Shown: piece by piece, positions 8,277 to 16,302 of the stretch
Layout: each line of letters begins with the position of its first letter
How positions within the stretch are numbered: the first letter of the stretch is position 1
NCBI RefSeq assembly: GCF_017948595.1
Contig: NZ_JAGFBV010000018.1
Span: 23,053-87,052, forward strand
Direction: 5' to 3'
From: Flavobacterium geliluteum
GTDB taxonomy: Bacteria; Bacteroidota; Bacteroidia; Flavobacteriales; Flavobacteriaceae
Length of the DNA stretch: 64,000 nucleotides
Notes under the pieces: generated by a model
What the model saw: only the letters and a program-made list of their open reading frames with translations
Databases searched by the model: none
What the model was told of the DNA's origin: nothing
Program-made: the position numbers and the translations under genes

Positions 8277-11200
8277 TTAATTTGAAGTGATAAAGTTAAG
8301 TTCGATACTGCTCTCATTTAATAATCGTACAGCTTCTAAATAATTATTTTGAATACTAATTGCCTGATTGACTACCATTACAAAATCCAGAAAATTAATT
8401 TCGCCATTGCTAAATTGCCTGCTGGCTGTCTCTTTAATCAAAGTGGCATTTTTTAAACCTGTATCTTCAAAATAGTGTGTTACCTCGCTATTACTTTTAT
8501 AAGTAGCCATTAATTGTTTGTAGCGTGTTTGCAAAATTTGCCTTTGCATTTCGTACTGGTTTTCTGCAATACTTTCGCCTACCTTAGACGCTTTTATTTT
8601 AGCACTTTGGCTTCCTGTAAAAATAGGTATGCCTAATCCTGCCTGTATCGAGCTAAAGCGATTGCTCGCATCATAATAATTATTGTCGGGTCCCATACCT
8701 CTAAAACTATTATTAAAATAACCTATCGTAAGATCAGGCCAGTATTTGGATTTCTCCAATTCTGTTTGTGCTATGGCATTACTTTTCTGCTGTTGCGAAA
8801 GTTTTAAAAGCATATTGTTATCAATTCCTCCATTCATCAGAAGAAGTGGATATTTTAAACTTTTTTCCGAAGGTATCACGGAAACTTCCGAGTTTAAAAG
8901 TATTTGCAGTTCCAGTAAATTAGCTTGTATTTCCTGTTGCAATTGCATCAATTGTATGGTAATTGCAGTGCGCTGATTTTCGGCAGTTGTTTTTTCCAGA
9001 ATATTACTTTCGCCTTTTTGCAAACGAAGGTTTGCTTTTGCATAAAATTCACTAAATAGTGTATCGGCTTGTTGCAGTAGTTTTTCTTTTTCTTTAAAAT
9101 ATAAAAAAGTATAAAACGCATTTGTTACCGCTTTTTTAGTTTCCAGTTCTTTTAACGAAGTATTCAATTCTGACGTTTTCCACTGTTCAGATAAAAGCTG
9201 TTTTTGCTTTTTGTAAATAGTAGGAAAAGCAATGGTTTGCGAAATACCAAATCGGGTATCATTGTAGGCACTATTTATTTGTCCTGCTTCTGCAAAAACG
9301 GTTGCTTTCGGAATATCAGCAGCCGATTTTATAAGTGCTTGAGCATAGGCCGTTTTCAGTCTTTCGTTTTTAATAGTATTATTTTGCTCTGTTGCCATTT
9401 TTAAGGCGGTCTCCAAACTTATTTTTTCCTGTGCATGAGCACCGGAAAGTACAGAAAAGAAAACCACAACAACTGCTAATTTTTGTGTTAGATTCTTTGT
9501 TTTAAATCCTTTTTCGAACAAAATATAAAGCAAAGGCAATACAAACAAAGTTAGAAAGGTCGCCACCAGCAAACCACCTATTACTACTGTTGCCAGAGGG
9601 CGTTGTACTTCTGCACCAGCACCGTTGCTAAGTGCCATTGGTAAAAACCCTAAAGAAGCGACAAATGCAGTCATTAATACAGGGCGAAGTCTTGATTTTG
9701 TACCTGTTAAAACAATTTGAACCAGATTTTTCATGCCATTATTTTTAAGTCGGTTAAATTCCGCTATTAATACAATTCCGTTTAAAACGGCTACCCCAAA
9801 TAAGGCTATAAAACCTACTCCGGCACTAATGCTAAAAGGCATTCCTCTAAGAGCAAGAAAAAATATCCCTCCAATAGCAGAGAGCGGAATTGCAGTATAA
9901 ATAAGCAACCCATGTTTTACAGAGTTGAATGCAAAAAACAGTAAAATAAAAATTAAGATCAGCGAAACAGGTACGGCAATCATAAGACGATCTTTCGCTT
10001 GATTTAAATTTTCAAAAGCACCACCATAAGTAACATAATACCCTGTTGGTAGCTTTAATTGTTTCTCTACTTTGGCTTGCAGCTCCTTCACGATGCTTTG
10101 TACATCTCTGTCTTTTACGTTAAAACCAACCACGATTCTACGTTTTGTATCTTCACGCTGTATTTGGTTAGGACCGTTCTTAATTTCTACGGTAGCCAGT
10201 TGCGACAAAGGAACCTGACTACCGCCTGGTGTAGGAATTAGAAGATTTTGAATATCATCGATATCTTTTCTTTCAGTGGCATTTAAGCGTACGACCAAAT
10301 CAAATCTTTTTTCCTGCTCAAAAACCAATCCCGTACTTTGTCCTGCAAAAGCAGTATTTATCACCTTGTTGATGTCGGCTATTGACAAACGATGTTGCGC
10401 AATTGCAGGTCGGTTGTAGGCTATAATTACTTGCGGCATACCTGCAATGGGTTCTATAAATAAATTTGCCGTTCCGTCTACTGTGGCAATAATTTTACCT
10501 AGTTTACTTGCTGTAACAGCCAGTGTATCGAGATTCTCTCCGAATATTTTAAGAACAACATCCTGTCTCGCTCCGGTCATCAACTCATTAAAACGCATTT
10601 GTACCGGAAATTGAAATCCAGTAGTAATTCCGGGCACATCTTCGAGAGCTTTGCTCATCTTTGCCGACAATTCATTAAAAGTTGTAGCAGAAGTCCATTC
10701 TTTTTTATCTTTCAAAATTACCATCATATCGCTGGCTTCCATTGGCATCGGATCTGTAGGCACTTCTCCACTCCCAATTTTCGTGACAACTTTTAATACT
10801 TCAGGAAACTGACTTTTTAAAATATGCGCTGCTTTTTGCGTACTTTCTATAGTTGTATTAAGATTACTGCCCGTAAGCACTCGAGTATCAACAGCAAAAT
10901 CTCCCTCTTCAAGTGCCGGAATAAATTCGCCTCCCAGCGAAGTAAGCGTAATCACGGCCAAGACAAAAAGAAGCACAACGGTACCCAAAACGGCTTTAGG
11001 AAAACGAAGTACTTTTTTTAAGGTGCGCTGATAGCCATTTTCAAGATATTTCATCACTCGATCGGATGCATTTTCTTTGTGCACTGTTTTTTTACTTAGA
11101 AAAAAAGCACTCATCATCGGAATATAAGTCAGAGATAAAATAAAAGCGCCCAGCAGAGCAAAAGCGACTGTTTGTGCCATTGGTTTAAACATCTTACCTT

Positions 11201-12617
11201 CGATACCTTGTAAGGTAAAAATTGGCAGATACACTATTAATATTATTATTTGCCCAAAAACGGCACTATTCATCATTTTACTTGCCGAGCTTGTAACGGT
11301 TTTATCCATTTGTCCGGAAGTTAGAGAAGCGTGTTCCTTATATTGTTTGGTACTCGAAAGCTGATGCATAATGGCTTCTACAATTATCACAGCGCCATCT
11401 ACAATTAAACCAAAATCCAAAGCTCCGAGACTCATCAGATTGCCGCTTACGCCAAAAAGATTCATCATACAAATTGCAAACAACATGGCCAGCGGAATTA
11501 CCGATGCCACGAGCAATCCAGCCCTGAAATTACCCAGAAATAACACCAGAACAAACACCACAATTAAGGCACCTTCGAGCAAGTTTTTTTCGACTGTGCC
11601 AATGGCATTATTGACCATTTTTGTTCTGTCAAGAAACGGTTCAATTTCTACACCATCAGGTAATGTTTTTTGTATCTGGGCAATTTTTTCTTTTACATCC
11701 TTAATGACTTGGCTACTGTTGGCTCCTTTTAACATCATTACAATTGCGCCGGAAACCTCACCCTCGTCATTGTAACACATGGCGCCGTAACGTGTTGCAA
11801 AACCCGTTTTTACCTCAGCTACATCTCTTATAAATAAAGGAATATCGCTGTCTTTATTCTGGATAGCAATGTTTTCTATATCTTCAACATTTCCGATGAG
11901 ACCTTCGCTGCGAATGTAGAGTACTGTTGGTCCTTTTTCTATATAAGAACCGCCTGTATTTTGATTGTTATTTTGAACAGCCGTAAAAACATCGTTAATC
12001 GTTAAACCATAAGCATGCAGTTTATCGGGGCTGATGCTGATTTCGTATTGCTTTAGCTTACCGCCAAAACTACTTACCTCAGCAACGCCTTTTACACCAA
12101 GAAGTTGTCGTCTGACGATCCAGTCCTGAATCGTTCTTAATTCGGTTACATCAAATTTTTGCTCAAACCCTTTTTTAGGTTTCACCACATATTGATAAAT
12201 TTCGCCAAGACCTGTAGATATAGGCCCTAAGGTAGGCGTTCCAATGCCTTGCGGAATCTCATTTTGTACCTGCTGCAATCGTTCTGCAACTTGTTGTCGT
12301 GCCCAATAAATATCAATATCATCATCAAATACAATCGTTACGAGCGACAATCCAAATCTGGAAAAGCTGCGAATTTCCTTCATCCCCGAAATATTGCTGT
12401 TGGCCTGTTCTATAGGAAAAGTGACCAATCGCTCAATATCAGTCGCGCCAAATGAAGGTGCTATTGTAATAATCTGGACCTGATTGTTGGTTATATCAGG
12501 GACAGCATCAATAGGCAATCGGGTGGCTTGGTAGGTGCCATAGCCCATCAGGGCAATTATAAAAAGCCCTACGATGAGTTTATTCCTTACGGAAAACTCA
12601 ATTATTTTAGTTAACAT
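8277..12617 (-). CDS. CusA/CzcA heavy-metal RND pump fused to a TolC/CzcC-like outer-membrane factor
   Basis: A 1446-residue fusion. Residues 1 to about 1040 are a heavy-metal RND pump with twelve transmembrane segments and two periplasmic loops. The start IIEFSVRNKLIVGLFIIALM and the proton-relay motif GALDFGLIVDGAVIIVE in TM4 are diagnostic of CusA/CzcA. From about 1060 a complete outer-membrane factor follows (about 386 residues, two OEP repeats, e.g. ISLETALKMATEQN and SNGEINFLDFVMVVN). Between them lies a signal-peptide-like stretch (LAVVVVFFSVLSGAHAQ) that could be cleaved to free the channel. Lone pumps are about 1030-1050 residues. The fusion occurs in other Bacteroidota. The exact metal is not readable. 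Confidence 0.95.
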   Translation of the reverse strand: MLTKIIEFSVRNKLIVGLFIIALMGYGTYQATRLPIDAVPDITNNQVQIITIAPSFGATDIERLVTFPIEQANSNISGMKEIRSFSRFGLSLVTIVFDDDIDIYWARQQVAERLQQVQNEIPQGIGTPTLGPISTGLGEIYQYVVKPKKGFEQKFDVTELRTIQDWIVRRQLLGVKGVAEVSSFGGKLKQYEISISPDKLHAYGLTINDVFTAVQNNNQNTGGSYIEKGPTVLYIRSEGLIGNVEDIENIAIQNKDSDIPLFIRDVAEVKTGFATRYGAMCYNDEGEVSGAIVMMLKGANSSQVIKDVKEKIAQIQKTLPDGVEIEPFLDRTKMVNNAIGTVEKNLLEGALIVVFVLVLFLGNFRAGLLVASVIPLAMLFAICMMNLFGVSGNLMSLGALDFGLIVDGAVIIVEAIMHQLSSTKQYKEHASLTSGQMDKTVTSSASKMMNSAVFGQIIILIVYLPIFTLQGIEGKMFKPMAQTVAFALLGAFILSLTYIPMMSAFFLSKKTVHKENASDRVMKYLENGYQRTLKKVLRFPKAVLGTVVLLFVLAVITLTSLGGEFIPALEEGDFAVDTRVLTGSNLNTTIESTQKAAHILKSQFPEVLKVVTKIGSGEVPTDPMPMEASDMMVILKDKKEWTSATTFNELSAKMSKALEDVPGITTGFQFPVQMRFNELMTGARQDVVLKIFGENLDTLAVTASKLGKIIATVDGTANLFIEPIAGMPQVIIAYNRPAIAQHRLSIADINKVINTAFAGQSTGLVFEQEKRFDLVVRLNATERKDIDDIQNLLIPTPGGSQVPLSQLATVEIKNGPNQIQREDTKRRIVVGFNVKDRDVQSIVKELQAKVEKQLKLPTGYYVTYGGAFENLNQAKDRLMIAVPVSLILIFILLFFAFNSVKHGLLIYTAIPLSAIGGIFFLALRGMPFSISAGVGFIALFGVAVLNGIVLIAEFNRLKNNGMKNLVQIVLTGTKSRLRPVLMTAFVASLGFLPMALSNGAGAEVQRPLATVVIGGLLVATFLTLFVLPLLYILFEKGFKTKNLTQKLAVVVVFFSVLSGAHAQEKISLETALKMATEQNNTIKNERLKTAYAQALIKSAADIPKATVFAEAGQINSAYNDTRFGISQTIAFPTIYKKQKQLLSEQWKTSELNTSLKELETKKAVTNAFYTFLYFKEKEKLLQQADTLFSEFYAKANLRLQKGESNILEKTTAENQRTAITIQLMQLQQEIQANLLELQILLNSEVSVIPSEKSLKYPLLLMNGGIDNNMLLKLSQQQKSNAIAQTELEKSKYWPDLTIGYFNNSFRGMGPDNNYYDASNRFSSIQAGLGIPIFTGSQSAKIKASKVGESIAENQYEMQRQILQTRYKQLMATYKSNSEVTHYFEDTGLKNATLIKETASRQFSNGEINFLDFVMVVNQAISIQNNYLEAVRLLNESSIELNFITSN

Positions 12618-12707
12618 ACGTTTATGTGTTAATCGTGATTATAAAAAGTAAAGCATAGCACAAAACACGCAATTTGTTGCGAAAATTTGTAAGCTATAAA
12701 AAAACGA

Positions 12708-13088
12708 TTAACAATTTCTGGGAGGCTGCCAGATAGAAGAAAGAAAAGTTGAAGAATATAAAAAGGAATATGAATATAAATTCTCCTTTTTATATTTATA
12801 GTTTACTTTTTGTATTGTTTTAAATTCTTGTAATAATGGATAAAAGGCAATACAACAAATATTAGTATGTGATTTAAAAGGAAGTTTCATGTCTTTTTCA
12901 TAATCGTCATCAAAAACATCTTGACCTTGATAATGAAGACGTAAAAAACCCAAAATAGTTAGTTTAGTGTTTTTTTCCTTGTGTTCCACAAAATGTTCTA
13001 CCATCAGCGGCACTTTTAATAATTCACCTAACTGTGTTATTGACAGCAGGTAAACAGATAAAAACAATATGGATAAATATTTTTTCAC
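12708..13088 (-). CDS. Small exported protein ahead of the metal-efflux pump
   Basis: A 126-residue protein of unknown function with an N-terminal hydrophobic signal or anchor (KKYLSILFLSVYLLSIT). Short homologous proteins with the pattern LLKVPLMVEHFVEHK and a Pro/Cys tail (WQPPRNC) are common directly upstream of CusA/CzcA genes in flavobacteria. His and Cys residues (HFVEH, NICC) could bind metal. The frame starts with GTG; the next Met is at residue 29 and would lose the signal. A perfect -7 box ends only 4 bp before the GTG, so the transcript may be leaderless. It is probably the first gene of the efflux operon. Confidence 0.7.
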   Translation of the reverse strand: MKKYLSILFLSVYLLSITQLGELLKVPLMVEHFVEHKEKNTKLTILGFLRLHYQGQDVFDDDYEKDMKLPFKSHTNICCIAFYPLLQEFKTIQKVNYKYKKENLYSYSFLYSSTFLSSIWQPPRNC

Positions 13089-13092
13089 ATAA

Positions 13093-13100
13093 CAAATATA
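13093..13100 (-). promoter_or_regulatory. -7 box (TATATTTG) of the metal-efflux operon
   Basis: On the minus strand TATATTTG matches the Bacteroidota -7 consensus TAnnTTTG exactly. It ends 4 bp before the GTG start of the first operon gene, implying a very short or absent leader. No good -33 TTG is seen at the usual distance. Confidence 0.5.
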
Positions 13101-13693
13101 GCTAATATTCTTATAATATCTTTCGTGATTTGCTGTTTAGAAGTGTTGTAAATAATACTTAATTTACAGCAATGTCTTTCTTTAAATCTCTTTAAGATAT
13201 GATTCCAGAGACACACATGTAGTAATTAAAAGCATCAACATCCAATACTATCAAAATGAGCAGAGTAAGTCATGAAAGCAAAAACTTGCTATCATCCCTA
13301 AAGTCTTATCATAAAAGTTTCTAATTTATAACTTCATAAAATCAATTAAAAGGCCAATGTCGAAAAAAACAAACGATATGATTGATATTTTTTTAGACTT
13401 TAACTGCAGCGACTTAAAAGACTTAAATATAAAGCAAGTAAACTCTAATAAAATATCTAGTAGTCTTCTTTATACTAATTTGCAAAAATAGATATCATAG
13501 TCATTTATATAAGTTGGCGTTTTTTTTTTAAAAGCTCACTATAAATTTCTAATAAAAAAAATCTTCAACAGGATACATTTCAAAATATATGAAATTCTTT
13601 AATTAATATTTCACAAAAGATGTTCTCTGACAAAACAAATCTTTACTATATTCGTTTTAGAATTAAACAACCTAACCCCAAATTAGATTTTTT
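13101..13693. other. A/T-rich intergenic region
   Basis: About 590 bp between divergent transcription units, the longest apparently gene-free stretch of the window's first half. Apart from a weak 44-codon ORF at 13357-13491, I see no gene, repeat or RNA. It may contain old gene decay. Confidence 0.5.
13357..13491 (+). CDS. Possible 44-residue small ORF
   Basis: An ATG-started frame of 44 codons beginning MSKKTNDMIDIFLDF, with AAAAGG 3 bp before the ATG as a possible ribosome binding site. The product is polar and matches nothing I recognise. Codon use is A/T-biased like the surroundings, so chance is a real alternative; it could also be a gene fragment. Confidence 0.2.
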   Translation: MSKKTNDMIDIFLDFNCSDLKDLNIKQVNSNKISSSLLYTNLQK

Positions 13694-14194
13694 ATGAAAC
13701 AGATCTTACTATCATTATTATTCCTGATCTCCTGCTCTTGTTGGGCACAATCAGCAACCGGCTATTTTGACAAAGCCATGAAAAAAGCCGAAGCAGGCAA
13801 CACAAAAGGCGCCATCGACGACTACACCCGAGCCATTAAAATGAATTCTAAATTTGGAGAAGCATATCAAAACAGAGGTGTCGCCAGACTAAAACTCAAT
13901 GATCTAAAAGGCGCGCTTGAAGATTTTAGCAAAGCAATCGAATTGGACACCATGAATACAGATGCTTTTACAGGAAGAGCCAACGTCAATTATAAATTGA
14001 TGAATTATCGCGAAGCAATTGATGATTGCTCTGCATGTCTGGAAATGAATCCGAGAGATTATGTGGCCTACAACTTGCGTGGTTTGGCATATAATAAAAC
14101 TGGAGACAAAAAAAATGCCTGTAAAGATTTTTCTAAAGCAATAGAATTGGGCAGCCAAAGCGCTATAAAAAACAGAGCGACTTTCTGCAAATAG
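13694..14194 (+). CDS. Exported TPR-repeat protein
   Basis: A 166-residue protein with a signal peptide (MKQILLSLLFLISCSCWAQ) and about four tetratricopeptide repeats covering the mature chain. The consensus is clear in GNTKGAIDDYTRAIKMNSK, NDLKGALEDFSKAIELD, NYREAIDDCSACLEMNP and GDKKNACKDFSKAIELG. TPR arrays bind peptides or partner proteins, here in the periplasm. A Cys precedes the cleavage region (SCSCWAQ), so lipid attachment cannot be excluded, but AQ-S is the more typical flavobacterial signal peptidase I site. It is followed by its own terminator and is probably monocistronic. Confidence 0.9.
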   Translation: MKQILLSLLFLISCSCWAQSATGYFDKAMKKAEAGNTKGAIDDYTRAIKMNSKFGEAYQNRGVARLKLNDLKGALEDFSKAIELDTMNTDAFTGRANVNYKLMNYREAIDDCSACLEMNPRDYVAYNLRGLAYNKTGDKKNACKDFSKAIELGSQSAIKNRATFCK

Positions 14195-14211
14195 CACTCA
14201 AAATCAATTAT

Positions 14212-14260
14212 AAAACAAAGCAAACTACAAAAGAAATTTTATAGCTTGCTTTGTTTTTTT
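14212..14260 (+). terminator. Terminator after the TPR gene
   Basis: AAAACAAAGCAA pairs with TTGCTTTGTTTT, extended by CTA/TAG, followed by a T run. It lies about 20 bp past the stop codon. Confidence 0.88.
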
Positions 14261-14300
14261 ATTATGGTTTAGTGATATTCTTTTGTTTGAAAGATATTCA

Positions 14301-14308
14301 TACATTTG
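14301..14308 (+). promoter_or_regulatory. -7 box (TACATTTG) of the potassium channel gene
   Basis: Exact match to TAnnTTTG. It shows that an in-frame TTG at 14306 lies inside the promoter, and supports translation from the ATG at 14330, about 20 bp downstream. A TTTG occurs 15-16 bp upstream, closer than the usual spacing. Confidence 0.6.
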
Positions 14309-14329
14309 CGAATTAACTTTCAATTTTCA

Positions 14330-15289
14330 ATGGAACTTCTTAAAAAAGCCAATAATAAAGCACAAACAGACAAAAACTCAGGCTTTGGAACCAATGCCAA
14401 TAGCTACGGCGGAAGATTTGTCAACAAAAACGGCACTCCAAATATCGAAAAAACAGGCATGCATTTTTTACGCCGCATTAGCTGGTACCATACGATGATT
14501 GACATGCCCAACTGGAAGTTTATGCTCATCTTATTTAGTTTTTATATTTCGATAAATTTTGTTTTTGCTGTAATCTATTACGCCATCGGAATTGAGCATC
14601 TGGATGGAATCGCAAAATCGGGAAGTGAATGGACGCAATTTGGACAAGCTTACTTTTTTAGTGCCCAAACATTTACTACAGTTGGTTACGGACACATCAG
14701 CCCAACAGGTTTCCTGACAAGTGCTTTGTCAGCGGCAGAGGCATTAATTGGATTACTGAGTTTTGCCATCGCCACAGGTTTATTTTTTGGGAGATTTAGC
14801 AAACCCACAGCCTTTTTAAAATTCTCGCACAATGCGTTAATTTCGCCTTATGGAGAAGGAAAAGCATTAATGATTCGGTTAGTTCCTTTTAAAAATACCA
14901 ATTTTACAGATGCAAAAGCCAATATTACTTTAGGAATGAGCGTAGAGGAAGACGGAAAAAGAACTAACGCTTTTTATACTTTAGATCTGGAATTAAATAG
15001 CATTAATGCGCTTTCGTTAAGCTGGACTTTGGTTCATCCTATAACAGAAAGTAGCCCGTTATACAACTTTACTGAAGAAGATTTTAAAGAAACTCATGGC
15101 GAAATCCTGGTATTCATCACCACTTTTGATGATATGTTTAGTAATACAGTTGCGGCTCGAACTTCGTATACTTTTGAAGAAATTATCTACGGAGCAAAAT
15201 TTGAAACCATGTATAACAGAAGCAAAGATGGCTCAAAAACGATTTTGCATTTGGACAAACTTAACCATTACAACTCAGTAAACCTTTAG
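14330..15289 (+). CDS. Inward-rectifier type potassium channel (KirBac-like)
   Basis: A 319-residue channel subunit. A slide-helix region (about 45-62), TM1 (about 63-85), pore helix and selectivity filter TTVGYGH (116-122), TM2 (about 130-155), then a cytoplasmic beta-sandwich with Kir features such as FLKFSHNALISPYGEGKALMIRL and ARTSYTFEEIIYGAKF. The TVGYG filter makes it K+ selective, and Kir channels work as tetramers. Length matches bacterial Kir proteins (about 300-330). The ATG at 14330 was preferred over an upstream TTG because the latter falls in the promoter -7 box. It is probably monocistronic. Confidence 0.95.
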   Translation: MELLKKANNKAQTDKNSGFGTNANSYGGRFVNKNGTPNIEKTGMHFLRRISWYHTMIDMPNWKFMLILFSFYISINFVFAVIYYAIGIEHLDGIAKSGSEWTQFGQAYFFSAQTFTTVGYGHISPTGFLTSALSAAEALIGLLSFAIATGLFFGRFSKPTAFLKFSHNALISPYGEGKALMIRLVPFKNTNFTDAKANITLGMSVEEDGKRTNAFYTLDLELNSINALSLSWTLVHPITESSPLYNFTEEDFKETHGEILVFITTFDDMFSNTVAARTSYTFEEIIYGAKFETMYNRSKDGSKTILHLDKLNHYNSVNL

Positions 15290-15320
15290 TCACCTATCAT
15301 TTTAGTCTGGTTTTATTTTT

Positions 15321-15356
15321 TTTATCAAATTTTATTCTACATTTGTTTATCAAATT
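15321..15356 (+). promoter_or_regulatory. Promoter and candidate operator of the merR/carH-like gene
   Basis: A perfect -7 box TACATTTG lies at 15338-15345. Overlapping it, ATTTG-TTTAT-CAAAT (15341-15355) is a palindrome with 5-bp arms. TTTATCAAATT occurs twice, at 15321-15331 and 15346-15356, 25 bp apart. A related palindrome overlaps the crtI promoter, so autoregulation by the encoded MerR protein is a reasonable reading. Confidence 0.5.
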
Positions 15357-15363
15357 ATAAAGA

Positions 15364-16263
15364 ATGATAAACAATATTAAAACTGTTTTCAGTATAAAAG
15401 ACCTCGAAAACTTATCTGGCATTAAAGCACACACTATTCGCATCTGGGAAAAAAGATACAATATCCTTGAGCCTATGCGAACGGACACCAATATTAGACT
15501 TTATAATTTAAAAAATTTACAGAAATTATTAAACATTACATTACTGCATCAGTATGGTTATAAAATTTCAAAAATTGCTACTTATTCAGAAGAAAAAATT
15601 CAACAATTAATTCGAGAAATCATTTCGAAAAAAAATTCTCAGAATTTCGCTATAAATTCTTTCAAGATGGCTATGATGAATTTTGATCAGGAAATCTTCT
15701 TCAATACATTTGATTGGCTAATTTCAGAAAAAACATTCAAAGAGGTCTTCAAAGATCATTTTCTTCCTTTATTAAAAGAATTGGGCTTATTATGGCAGTC
15801 CGAAACCATCACACCTGCCAATGAACACTTTATGAGCCATTTAATTAAGCAAAAAATAATCATTCATACCGAAAGTTTACAAATTCTGAAACCAACCAAA
15901 ACAGACAAAGTATTTGTGCTTTCGTTGCCACTTAACGAAATACATGAGATAGGCCTGTTATACTTGCAATACGAAATTCTGCTTCAAGGTTATAAAACGG
16001 TTTATTTAGGCGAAAGCATGCCGATAGAAAACCTGGAAGACCTGACCAAACATTTTGAGAACATCACCTTTGTTTCCTTTATGACCATCCAGCCCGATCG
16101 CAATATTATCAACCAATATGTAAAAACGATGGAAGAAAAACTACTTAAAGGCAATAACGAAATTTGGCTTATGGGCAGCATGACAGAACATATCGATCGT
16201 GACAATTTATCAGAGAAAATTCGAGTATTCAGTTCTATGGATGAAACAATTAATCAAATTTAA
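15364..16263 (+). CDS. MerR family regulator with cobalamin-binding domain (CarH/LitR-like photoreceptor)
   Basis: A 299-residue regulator. Residues 1-75 are a MerR winged helix (FSIKDLENLSGIKAHTIRIWEKRY, then NIRLYN). About 90-165 is the helical cap with the diagnostic W-x9-E-H motif (Trp144, Glu154, His155). About 180-299 is a Rossmann-like B12-binding domain with E-I-H-E-I-G (192-197), where His194 matches the lower cobalt ligand of CarH. CarH/LitR proteins bind adenosylcobalamin, repress carotenoid genes in the dark and let go on light-driven Co-C cleavage. It sits directly before crtI with the same orientation, 38 bp apart. Both cofactor motifs are intact, so a light-sensing role is likely but untested. 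Confidence 0.93.
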   Translation: MINNIKTVFSIKDLENLSGIKAHTIRIWEKRYNILEPMRTDTNIRLYNLKNLQKLLNITLLHQYGYKISKIATYSEEKIQQLIREIISKKNSQNFAINSFKMAMMNFDQEIFFNTFDWLISEKTFKEVFKDHFLPLLKELGLLWQSETITPANEHFMSHLIKQKIIIHTESLQILKPTKTDKVFVLSLPLNEIHEIGLLYLQYEILLQGYKTVYLGESMPIENLEDLTKHFENITFVSFMTIQPDRNIINQYVKTMEEKLLKGNNEIWLMGSMTEHIDRDNLSEKIRVFSSMDETINQI

Positions 16264-16285
16264 TTTTTTTTGTTTTAAGTTTTTG

Positions 16286-16302
16286 TATATTTGTTAAACA
16301 AA
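16286..16302 (+). promoter_or_regulatory. crtI promoter -7 box with overlapping palindromic operator
   Basis: TATATTTG at 16286-16293 is a perfect -7 box. The palindrome TTTGTT-A-AACAAA (16290-16302) overlaps it and runs into the first base of the crtI start codon, so a bound repressor would block transcription. The expected transcription start falls within a few bases of the ATG, suggesting an almost leaderless mRNA. The same palindrome is found at 25347-25361. Confidence 0.55.

Noticed and set aside
14306..14329. TTG start of the potassium channel gene
   Set aside because: The TTG is part of the perfect -7 box TACATTTG, so it would not be in the mRNA.
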